DNA of 20,062 nucleotides, from positions 1-20,062 of IMG/VR virus record IMGVR_UViG_3300005095_000133; one strand, written 5' to 3'. This stretch comes from a virus. The position numbers were made by a program, and so were the translations under genes. Below, one piece after another: positions 14,158-19,011 of the stretch (position 1 is the first letter of the stretch; the number at the start of each line of letters is the position of its first letter). Under the pieces are notes generated by a model. The model saw nothing but the letters and a program-made list of their open reading frames with translations. It was not told where the DNA came from and made no database searches.

Positions 14158-14368
14158 ATGCCGCCTCCTTTCTCTCTCGCTCTTCTCGCTCGCGCCGCAG
14201 CGCCCGCATTTCGATTTGCAACTGCTTCGCCGGACAATGAAACGCGCACACCACACCCAGCAACTGCTCGGCATATTCAGCCAGAAGCCATCCAGGAACG
14301 TCCACCGAACGCACCTCGAAAACTGCCTCTTCCGCCACCGTCGTTACTGGACGCCCGCGCCCCATCAT
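14081..14368 (-). CDS. Small phage protein with charged helix
   Basis: The 95-aa product (MMGRGRPVTTVAEEAVFEVR...) has a segment WLLAEYAEQLLGVVCAFHCP followed by a long, highly charged helix (IEMRALRREREERERKEAAY). The start is ATG ATG at 14368 after TGAGGTAG. The Cys/His pair (CAFHC) might bind metal, but the pattern is not diagnostic. The C-terminal 25 codons overlap the next gene in another frame. Function unknown. Confidence 0.6.
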   Translation of the reverse strand: MMGRGRPVTTVAEEAVFEVRSVDVPGWLLAEYAEQLLGVVCAFHCPAKQLQIEMRALRREREERERKEAAYVGMAKTGPGGAGRLDAIGAVYSGA

Positions 14369-14373
14369 CTACC

Positions 14374-14568
14374 TCACGCCACAGATTTCAACGCCGCAAT
14401 GATCCGGTTCAATCGCATCACCACCAGCGCCAATACCCGCATGGCTTCCACCAAGCTCATCTCACCGTCTAAAAGCCGCTCGATCTCTTCCAGCGCCGCT
14501 GTTGCCTCCATAATGGCGTCATCTCGCGCCCACGCCGCCGCATGTGGCCACTTCTTACGCGCTGTCAT
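14374..14568 (-). CDS. Small helical phage protein
   Basis: The 64-aa product (MTARKKWPHAAAWARDDAIM...) is almost entirely helical, with EATAALEEIERLLDGEMSLV and a closing MRVLALVVMRLNRIIAALKS. The second helix is amphipathic and could dimerise or lie on a membrane. Its ATG overlaps the stop of the membrane protein gene upstream as ATGA, so translation is probably coupled. No family recognised. Confidence 0.65.
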   Translation of the reverse strand: MTARKKWPHAAAWARDDAIMEATAALEEIERLLDGEMSLVEAMRVLALVVMRLNRIIAALKSVA

Positions 14569-14912
14569 CGCTCACCACCGCGCTCATCACGCGCCGCCGA
14601 GCGCGCTTCCGCCAACGCCTGTTCCAACGCCCGCCGCGCCGCGTCCGCCTCTTCCGACCGACGCACCACACCGCGCCACCACTCACCCAACACCATCGGC
14701 GTACCCGAAGCCACAAAACACACCCCCACCCACACCGCCGCGCGCCAGTCCACCACAGCCGCACCGGCCAGCGTCACCGCCACGCCAATCACCACCAACA
14801 TCGCCACTTGGCCCCGCTTCCGCTCCCCCAGCCACGCCACGAACCAGTTGAACAACACCCCAAACAGCAGCAGCCCCAACACCACCGCCAAGTGCTCGCT
14901 ATGCCACACCAT
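14565..14912 (-). CDS. Three-TM membrane protein with cytosolic coiled tail
   Basis: The 115-aa product has three hydrophobic segments: about 8-28 (AVVLGLLLFGVLFNWFVAWL), 36-54 (VAMLVVIGVAVTLAGAAVV) and 58-77. These are followed by a charged helix (RRSEEADAARRALEQALAEA). ATG at 14912 follows GAGGAGGTGAAC. It overlaps the upstream gene by 14 bases and the downstream gene by 4. A small polytopic protein in the early operon might alter the membrane or block superinfection, but nothing identifies its role. Confidence 0.7.
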   Translation of the reverse strand: MVWHSEHLAVVLGLLLFGVLFNWFVAWLGERKRGQVAMLVVIGVAVTLAGAAVVDWRAAVWVGVCFVASGTPMVLGEWWRGVVRRSEEADAARRALEQALAEARSAARDERGGER

Positions 14913-15336
14913 CGTTCACCTCCTCGTCGTCTAACATCTGACACCTGAAACTTCCCCCCAATCTCTTCCCTTTTTCTACCCAATCCTCGCCCAATTCCGG
15001 GCGCATCCCCCCTCGTGCTTCTTCCGTGCTACCATCCAACCGTCGCACCTTACCATCCGAATATCCCCGCACACCGCGGTCCACATCCGCGATCAGCATA
15101 CTTCCCGGCCAACCCGCATCGAAATGCGCCCGCGCATCCTCCCCCACCGCGGCCAACGCCCTCGCAAGCGGCTCCGGCAACACACTCCCCAACACACCCG
15201 CAGCCTCTGCCGCTTCTTCCACCGCCTTCAAAACCTGCCGCGCCGCATACGCCCGCGCCGCATACCCCTTCCGGTACCCGCGCAGCGCCACCAAATCGGC
15301 CACCACTTCCTGATAAAACGCCGTCGTCATGCTCAT
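14899..15336 (-). CDS. Helical protein, possibly MazG-like
   Basis: The 145-aa product reads MSMTTAFYQEVVADLVALRG, then YAARQVLKAVEEAAEAAGVL, a second helix LARALAAVGEDARAHFDAGW, and a disordered-looking acidic end. The pairs EE..E in KAVEEAAEAAG and ED in GEDARAHFD resemble, weakly, the metal-binding helices (EExxE, ExxD) of MazG-like nucleotide pyrophosphohydrolases, which are frequent in phages. The second motif is poor, so I leave the call open. ATG at 15336 follows GGGAGGCGGTGCG and overlaps the winged-helix stop as ATGA. Confidence 0.55.
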   Translation of the reverse strand: MSMTTAFYQEVVADLVALRGYRKGYAARAYAARQVLKAVEEAAEAAGVLGSVLPEPLARALAAVGEDARAHFDAGWPGSMLIADVDRGVRGYSDGKVRRLDGSTEEARGGMRPELGEDWVEKGKRLGGSFRCQMLDDEEVNDGVA

Positions 15337-15734
15337 CGCACCGCCTCCCGCCAGCCATCGCTCGTAACGCCGTCAAACAGCCCCGGCTGCCCCCAACGAT
15401 GCACCACCGCCCGCGTCATCGCCCGGTCAACCTCCGCGAGATCTCGAATCCGCGGGCGCACCTCACGCGCTAAAAAATCCATTGCCTCTACCCTGTCCTT
15501 CGCCAGCCAATACCCTCCCCCGCGCCCACCGGCCGAACAAATCAGCACCCCCCGCTTTCGCAATCCGTTCACCGCCGCGCGCACGGCGCGCTCTGAAACC
15601 CGCGTCCCCAAATCTCGGCGCACCGCGGCCACCAACCCGGCGCGGGAAATCACCCGTTCACGCCCCACATGCCCCGCCAAAACCCGCGTCACCGCGGCCA
15701 TCACCTCTTTCTGCGCTCGCCATTCCTCACGCAT
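15333..15734 (-). CDS. Winged-helix DNA-binding protein with C-terminal QPGLF motif
   Basis: The 133-aa protein from MREEWRAQKEVMAAVTRVLA has a winged-helix pattern: VISRAGLVAAVRRDLGTRVS, ERAVRAAVNGLRKRGVLICS, then a GGRGGGYWLAKD wing. Similar domains appear in phage replication and regulatory proteins. Near the end QPGLFD (about 116-121) fits the Q-x-x-L-F form of a beta sliding clamp-binding peptide. ATG at 15734 follows GGAGGAGAGCA; the longer frame from TTG at 15854 runs through the remnant gene in the wrong frame. A role in phage replication is my inference. Confidence 0.7.
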   Translation of the reverse strand: MREEWRAQKEVMAAVTRVLAGHVGRERVISRAGLVAAVRRDLGTRVSERAVRAAVNGLRKRGVLICSAGGRGGGYWLAKDRVEAMDFLAREVRPRIRDLAEVDRAMTRAVVHRWGQPGLFDGVTSDGWREAVR

Positions 15735-15879
15735 TGCTCTCCTCCATCTCGTCGAACAAGCCCGGCTGCTCCCCGTCAACCAGCCCGCGCCTGCCCCTTG
15801 CTCCGACCCACGCCTGTTCGTAGACGTGCGGCGGCAGGCGTCCCCATAGAGCAAGCCGGCCCGGCCGGCCCCGCGCTCC
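15727..15879 (-). pseudogene. 5'-truncated gene remnant ending in QPGLFDE
   Basis: Between an in-frame TAG (15882-15880) and TGA (15729-15727) the minus strand is open for 50 codons, ending LPPHVYEQAWVGARGRRGL, VDGEQPGLFDEMEESNA, and its stop overlaps the next start in the compact manner of neighbouring genes. It contains no ATG, GTG or TTG that would allow translation of this part, apart from a late TTG and ATG near the end. The sequence looks like the C-terminus of a real protein whose N-terminus is lost. A tRNA-like fragment lies just upstream. Alternatively a CTG start or a sequence error could rescue it. Confidence 0.45.
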
Positions 15880-15939
15880 CTACTGCGCTACCTCAAACCC
15901 GCCGCGCTCTTCCCGGCACCCACCGGCAAGGCGGGCGGA

Positions 15940-15998
15940 TTTGGGGCGGGACTTGAACCCGCGACCTGGGTATCGTTACCGACCTGCTCCCCTCGGCG
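15940..15998 (-). other. tRNA-like fragment (T-arm), not a complete tRNA
   Basis: The minus strand contains GCGGG-TTCAAGT-CCCGC (15962-15946), a perfect T-arm with G53-C61 and a canonical TTCAAGT loop, preceded by AGGTC as a variable loop and by AGCAGGTCGGTA, which resembles a D-loop. I cannot find a paired 7-bp acceptor stem nor a 5-bp anticodon stem with a 7-base loop; only GGTA-ACGA-TACC remains where the anticodon arm should be. It is best described as a degenerate tRNA or a tRNA-derived remnant. The surrounding 15,880-16,083 gap holds no intact gene. Confidence 0.5.
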
Positions 15999-16003
15999 CC
16001 CGT

Positions 16004-16031
16004 GCACCTGACACCTGATACCTGACACCTG
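16004..16031. repeat. Tandem heptamer ACACCTG x4
   Basis: The plus strand reads GCACCTG ACACCTG ATACCTG ACACCTG, four 7-bp units with one or two changes. A shorter version (CTGACACCTGAAAC) is found at 14,939-14,951. It lies in the non-coding stretch next to the tRNA-like fragment. Confidence 0.8.
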
Positions 16032-16071
16032 GCACACGGACGCCCAAGGCAACCGACCGGCTGCCCCAACA

Positions 16072-16104
16072 CCCCTAACTTGCCTAACCTCCTAACGCCC
16101 TATC
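16072..16104 (-). repeat. TTAGG-type repeat, copy 2
   Basis: Minus strand GATAGGGCG TTAGGAGG TTAGGCAAG TTAGGGG closely matches the stretch at 736-768. Here it covers the last codons of the 70-aa gene (ALGG-stop) and the following non-coding bases. Confidence 0.65.
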
Positions 16105-16296
16105 CTCTTTCTCTCGCATCCTCGCCCATTCCCGAATGATGTACCTCAGCGCCGGGCTAAACCCGATCTTCTCGCTCAACGCCAACTCCTGCATCACAGC
16201 CTTCACCACCTCGATATCCTCCGGAAATAACACCACACCCCGCACCACAAAGTCCCGTTTCTTATTCCGCTTCTTCGCACCCGCACCCTTCACCAT
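16084..16296 (-). CDS. Small basic protein, ribbon-helix-helix-like
   Basis: The 70-aa product has a Lys/Arg-rich N-terminus (KGAGAKKRNKKRDF), a short strand VVRGVVLFPEDIEVVKAVMQ and a final IGFSPALRYIIREWARMREK helix. 'FS.ALRYII.EW' is the pattern seen in CopG/Arc-type ribbon-helix-helix DNA-binding proteins and antitoxins, although the strand-forming residues are atypical. ATG at 16296 follows TTAGGAGGTGAAGCG, where the GGAGG is the last unit of the TTAGG repeat array. As the second early gene it may be a transcription regulator; no partner toxin is evident. Confidence 0.6.
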   Translation of the reverse strand: MVKGAGAKKRNKKRDFVVRGVVLFPEDIEVVKAVMQELALSEKIGFSPALRYIIREWARMREKEDRALGG

Positions 16297-16306
16297 CGCT
16301 TCACCT

Positions 16307-16356
16307 CCTAACTCGCCTAACTTCCTAACTCCCTAACTCCTAATTCCTAATTCCTC
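16307..16356 (-). repeat. TTAGGAA/TTAGGAG tandem array
   Basis: Minus strand GAATTAGG AATTAGG AGTTAGGG AGTTAGG AAGTTAGG CGAGTTAGG AGG: about seven TTAGG units spaced by 7-9 bases between two early genes. The first unit supplies the TAG stop of the upstream gene and the last supplies the Shine-Dalgarno of the downstream one. Confidence 0.85.
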
Positions 16357-16856
16357 TCCCCGCGCGCCAATGCGCACGTCTCTTCCCCCTCGTCCCACCA
16401 CGCACACCGCGTCCCCAAACAAACCGCATACCACTCCATACCCGCGCTCATCACCGGGCAAATCGGCTCCTCGAACGCCGCCGCGCGCTCGGCCTCATAC
16501 CGCGCCACCCACAGCGCCCCCTTCGCCGATTTCCGCTCCGGCTCGTCGTCCTCCACCACCCATCCCCTCGGCCAGTGAAACCGCTTCGGCCAATAAGATA
16601 AATACCCGCCAACGCCTGCTTCCTCGTCCTCCACCACCCATTCCACCACTACAGGCCCTATGCCGTCGCCTGTCAACACCACATCGCCTTCCACCACGTC
16701 CAGCCGCAATACCCCCGCATCCAACAGCGCACGCAACTCCGCTGCCTCCTCATCCTTCTCCAACGCCTCCCGCACCTTCGCCAGCCGCGCCCGCGCCATG
16801 TCCTCGAACACCGCCTCGTCATGCAAACCCAAAAATGCCCGCAATCGCTCGTCCAT
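16347..16856 (-). CDS. First early-operon protein with Cys-rich C-terminus
   Basis: The 169-aa product from MDERLRAFLGLHDEAVFEDM has a helical N-half (ARLAKVREALEKDEEAAELR), a beta-rich middle with DVVEGDVVLTGDGIGPVVVE, and a C-terminal Cys cluster: EEPICPVMS, VCLGTRCAWWDEGEETCALA. The four Cys (C-x(n)-C-x4-C-x8-C) probably bind a metal; a 'CLG..CAWW......C' ending is familiar from phage proteins of unknown role. ATG at 16856 follows GGAGAGGAGAACG, and the promoter's start point lies about 45 bases upstream, so it is the first gene of the leftward transcript. Confidence 0.7.
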   Translation of the reverse strand: MDERLRAFLGLHDEAVFEDMARARLAKVREALEKDEEAAELRALLDAGVLRLDVVEGDVVLTGDGIGPVVVEWVVEDEEAGVGGYLSYWPKRFHWPRGWVVEDDEPERKSAKGALWVARYEAERAAAFEEPICPVMSAGMEWYAVCLGTRCAWWDEGEETCALARGERN

Positions 16857-16908
16857 CGTTCTCCTCTCCTGCCAGATGTCATTTATCACCTGCCGCCAGG
16901 CAATTTAG

Positions 16909-16937
16909 AGTATACAACACTTGTAAACAGTTGTCAA
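16909..16937 (-). promoter_or_regulatory. Main leftward early promoter (PL/PR-like)
   Basis: Reading leftwards: TTGACA (16937-16932), a 17-base spacer, TATACT (16914-16909). The -35 is perfect and the -10 has five of six consensus bases, making it the best promoter in the window. It drives the minus-strand phage genes. The inverted repeat at 16,918-16,940 covers its -35 and spacer, so repressor binding there would block it. Confidence 0.92.
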
Positions 16938-16940
16938 GTG
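16918..16940. promoter_or_regulatory. Operator-like inverted repeat over the early promoter
   Basis: CACTTG (16918-16923), 11 bases, CAAGTG (16935-16940). An overlapping pair ACAAC/GTTGT (16914-16918, 16930-16934) adds symmetry. Its place over the -35 and spacer of the leftward promoter, beside a divergent XRE repressor, is that of a phage operator. Confidence 0.7.
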
Positions 16941-16958
16941 GCAGATAATAAGACGCCA

Positions 16959-16972
16959 CAGGCAATTGCCTG
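16959..16972. promoter_or_regulatory. Second operator-like palindrome CAGGCAATTGCCTG
   Basis: A perfect 14-bp palindrome upstream of the repressor gene. A half-copy, CAGGCAATT, lies at 16,897-16,905 near the start point of the leftward promoter. Repressor bound at both could loop or regulate its own synthesis. Confidence 0.65.
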
Positions 16973-16977
16973 CGCGC

Positions 16978-16983
16978 TATAGT
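16978..16983 (+). promoter_or_regulatory. -10 element for near-leaderless repressor transcript
   Basis: TATAGT lies 10 bases before the repressor ATG, so the transcript would start at or within a few bases of the start codon, as for lambda PRM. No Shine-Dalgarno precedes the ATG. A -35 match is poor, and the palindrome at 16,959-16,972 sits where an activator or autoregulator would bind. Confidence 0.55.
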
Positions 16984-16993
16984 TTATTAGCCT

Positions 16994-17380
16994 ATGGACA
17001 ATTTCACTGAATGGCTTGAAAACGAACTGAACAAAAGAAATTGGGATAGAGCCGAACTTGCTCGAAGAGCACGTTTAGCTACATCCACTGTTACGCGCAT
17101 TATGAACGGCGAAAGGTCTCCTGGACCTGATTTTTGCCGTTCTGTTGCTCGCGCTCTCAACCTCCCCCCCGAAACCGTCTTCCGCAAGGCTGGTCTTCTT
17201 CCCCAAAAGCCCGATACCGACCCCGAAATCGAAGAAGCCCTCCATCTACTCTCTCAACTCCCCGGCCCCGTCCGCAAACTCGTCCTCCTCCAAATCCGCG
17301 CCCTCGCCGAAGCCCCAAACCTCCAGGTCACCCCCGCGCCCGCCAAACACGGCAAAACCTCCACAGCCCACGGCGCATGA
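16994..17380 (+). CDS. XRE-family phage repressor (CI-like), short form
   Basis: The 128-aa product has an N-terminal HTH_XRE domain: RNWDRAELARRARLATSTVT (helices 2-3 about 17-36), RIMNGERSPGPDFCRSVARA and LNLPPETVFRKAGLLP. A helical segment (EEALHLLSQLPGPVRKLVLL) follows and then a Pro/Ala/Lys tail. It is divergent from the early operon with operator-like palindromes between them, the classic immunity-region layout. It lacks the S24 peptidase domain that gives CI/LexA repressors RecA-triggered self-cleavage, so induction must work otherwise. The start ATG at 16994 is near-leaderless. Two plus-strand genes follow at once, probably co-transcribed. Confidence 0.9.
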   Translation: MDNFTEWLENELNKRNWDRAELARRARLATSTVTRIMNGERSPGPDFCRSVARALNLPPETVFRKAGLLPQKPDTDPEIEEALHLLSQLPGPVRKLVLLQIRALAEAPNLQVTPAPAKHGKTSTAHGA

Positions 17381-17403
17381 TTTCCCTCAATAGGGGGCTT
17401 TCA

Positions 17404-18174
17404 ATGGCCGAAGACATCATCAACATCCGCACCCGCATTGCCGGAACCTCCCGCCGTCAAAAATGGGTCTGGCACCTCGAAAACGACACCCCCGTCTACC
17501 TCGAACGCGAACCCCAAAACCCCTACGACCCCAACGCCATCGCCGTCTATGCCGAAATCCCCCACCACGGCCATAAACAAATCGGCTACATCCCCCGCGA
17601 AATCGCCGCCGACATCGCCCCCTACCTCGACCAGGGCTACACATCTTCCGCCCGTATCATCGCCCTCTTTGGCGGCGAGCCAGGCAAACCTACCCGTGGC
17701 CTCGCCCTCAGCATCACTCTCAAAAAAGCACAACCCCGCGCCAAACGCACAACCCCAAAGCCAAAACCACAACCCAAACCTGAACCCCAACCCGCGCCAA
17801 CAACGTCGCCAAAAGAAGCCGAAACACCGCCCCTCCCGCCAAAAAACCTTCCCCTCGCCTGGCTCCTCTTCTTCCTCACGGCCATTGCCCTCCTCGTCGC
17901 CCTGGCTTTCGCCCCCCTGCTCGCCATCAGCGCGGCAATCGTTCTTGTTCTCCTCACCATCTTCATCAGCCCCCAATCCCTCACCTGCCCCACCGAAGCC
18001 CACATCATCTTCGGCGGCCTCACGATTCTCATTGCATTCATCTCCCTGCCTGTTTACCTCAACGGCGCATCCCCAAGCACCACCCACACTTTCACAGCCC
18101 TTCTTGCCACAGCAACCGCCTTCACCGCCTACACCTGGGGGAAAAGCCTCGCCTGTCCACGGAAACAACCATGA
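17404..18174 (+). CDS. HIRAN-domain protein with C-terminal membrane segments
   Basis: The 256-aa protein has a HIRAN domain at about residues 8-107: IRTRIAGTSRRQK, VYLEREPQNPYDPNAIAVYA (the diagnostic NPYDPNAI-V) and KQIGYIPREIAADI (IGYIPR), ending in GLALSITL. HIRAN domains bind 3' DNA ends in fork-remodelling helicases such as HLTF and also occur alone in bacteria. A Pro/Lys linker (about 108-148, KPKPQPKPEPQP) leads to about four hydrophobic segments (150-170, 171-190, 200-219, 228-245). Such a membrane-tethered HIRAN is not a layout I know. ATG at 17404 starts the domain and lies 24 bases after the repressor stop; the open frame upstream is the repressor's shadow. Confidence 0.85.
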   Translation: MAEDIINIRTRIAGTSRRQKWVWHLENDTPVYLEREPQNPYDPNAIAVYAEIPHHGHKQIGYIPREIAADIAPYLDQGYTSSARIIALFGGEPGKPTRGLALSITLKKAQPRAKRTTPKPKPQPKPEPQPAPTTSPKEAETPPLPPKNLPLAWLLFFLTAIALLVALAFAPLLAISAAIVLVLLTIFISPQSLTCPTEAHIIFGGLTILIAFISLPVYLNGASPSTTHTFTALLATATAFTAYTWGKSLACPRKQP

Positions 18175-18731
18175 ACGATTTCGAACAATACCGCCACCGT
18201 CTCCACAACCTCAAACGCTCCCCTTACTTCCGCATCCTTATTGCTGAAATACGTGCACTCCACGCCTTTTTCACCCTGCTTCTCACCATCTCCCCCCGCC
18301 GCCTCTTCCTCATCGCCGTCACCTTCTCCCCCGAAGCGCTCACCATTATCTTCCATTATCTCTCGTTCATCCTTCCGCCCCTTACCATCTTCTTTCTCTC
18401 CCTTGCTGTTTACACTCCCTACACCCTTATCACCATCCTTGACGCCACCACCACCCCCCTCCTCGCTACCGCCGCCACCTTCTATCTTGCCTACTTCCTC
18501 CGCCGCGGCCAGGCCTGGGCTCCTCGCATTTTCTCCCCCATTCCCTGGGCCTCCCTTCGCCTCGCTCTCCTTGCCATCCTCACCGCCAATCTCGCCCTTT
18601 CCCTTCCTTTTACCTTACCCGCCCTCTTTCTCTCCATCACCTCCATGACCGCCGCTCTCGTCCTCATGCACTACACCACCTTCATCCTCGCCGCCGACAT
18701 CTTCGTCCCACGCCGCATCCGCCTTGTTTAG
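18171..18731 (+). CDS. Polytopic membrane protein coupled to the HIRAN gene
   Basis: The 186-aa product (MNDFEQYRHRLHNLKRSPYF...) has a basic N-terminal helix and about five hydrophobic segments at roughly 27-50, 56-82, 92-110, 127-147 and 149-175, and ends in RRIRLV. No enzymatic motif is visible. Its ATG overlaps the HIRAN stop as ATGA, so the two are translated together and may form a complex in the membrane. The stop TAG overlaps the third palindrome copy, which with the following T-rich bases could end the transcript. I do not recognise a family. In an operon behind a prophage repressor, superinfection exclusion or defence is a reasonable guess. Confidence 0.75.
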   Translation: MNDFEQYRHRLHNLKRSPYFRILIAEIRALHAFFTLLLTISPRRLFLIAVTFSPEALTIIFHYLSFILPPLTIFFLSLAVYTPYTLITILDATTTPLLATAATFYLAYFLRRGQAWAPRIFSPIPWASLRLALLAILTANLALSLPFTLPALFLSITSMTAALVLMHYTTFILAADIFVPRRIRLV

Positions 18732-18749
18732 CGTTTCTATAGAAACGCT
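18730..18749. repeat. Palindrome copy 3, also terminator-like
   Basis: AGCGTTTCTATAGAAACGCT is a perfect 20-bp palindrome beginning in the stop codon of the membrane protein gene. On the plus strand it can fold as an 8-bp stem with a TATA loop followed by TTCTTTTTC, so it may serve as the terminator of the repressor operon. Confidence 0.8.
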
Positions 18750-18824
18750 TTCTTTTTCATCACACCAATAAAATAAAATGTTTTCATACTTTTTAGAAAA
18801 AACCCTCCCAAATTTCAAAAAATA

Positions 18825-18833
18825 TGCTATACT
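18825..18833 (+). promoter_or_regulatory. Extended -10 promoter of the structured RNA
   Basis: TGCTATACT is a TGn-extended -10 with five of six hexamer bases, within an AT-rich stretch (18,750-18,840) in otherwise GC-rich DNA. There is no good -35, which extended -10 promoters can do without. The start point would be at about 18,839-18,842. Confidence 0.65.
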
Positions 18834-18840
18834 AGATACA

Positions 18841-18991
18841 CGGGGCCGTTACGGCTTGGGCAGCATACTGGCCCGAACAACCATAACGGAGGTTGTTCAT
18901 AAGTCCAAGTCCCTGCTGCCGACAACCGCCATTCGTATCACAAACATCGGGCGTGCGCAAGAGGCGCTACCAACGCCCGATGTTTGTTTTT
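18841..18991 (+). ncRNA. Structured RNA upstream of DUF3800 gene
   Basis: About 150 nt with no ORF of note. Elements: CCGTTA (18846-18851); GGCAGCA (18859-18865) paired with TGCTGCC (18914-18920); within it a perfect 8-bp hairpin GAACAACC/GGTTGTTC (18875-18882, 18891-18898) with loop ATAACGGA, whose TAACGG is complementary to the upstream CCGTTA, giving a pseudoknot. CTTGG (18855-18859) and CCAAG (18905-18909) offer a further crossing or alternative helix. A terminator hairpin ends the RNA. Structured RNAs named DUF3800 motifs were reported upstream of DUF3800 genes in comparative searches; I cannot say whether this belongs to one of them. It may be a free RNA or a leader of the DUF3800 message. 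Confidence 0.75.
18941..18991 (+). terminator. Intrinsic terminator between the RNA and DUF3800
   Basis: CAAACATCGGGCGT (18941-18954) pairs perfectly over 14 bp with ACGCCCGATGTTTG (18973-18986); the loop can form a GCGC-AAGAG-GCGC mini-stem. TTTTT (18987-18991) follows directly. The DUF3800 Shine-Dalgarno begins seven bases later, so expression of DUF3800 would need read-through or attenuation. Confidence 0.92.
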
Positions 18992-19011
18992 AAACCCGGA
19001 GGAACACATCA

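Noticed and set aside
15940-15998. Complete tRNA gene on the minus strand
   Set aside because: Only the T-arm is convincing; no acceptor stem and no 5-bp anticodon stem with 7-base loop can be formed.
16004-16356. CRISPR-like array from the heptamer repeats
   Set aside because: Units are 7-9 bp and contiguous, without 25-40 bp repeats or unique spacers, and no cas genes are near.
17134-17403. Longer start for the HIRAN protein
   Set aside because: The extra 90 codons are the repressor gene read in another frame and are Arg/Pro/Ser-rich; the HIRAN domain begins right after ATG 17404.
17401-18168. 255-aa Gly/Glu-rich minus-strand ORF
   Set aside because: Antisense shadow of the HIRAN gene; composition follows from C-ending codons on the other strand.
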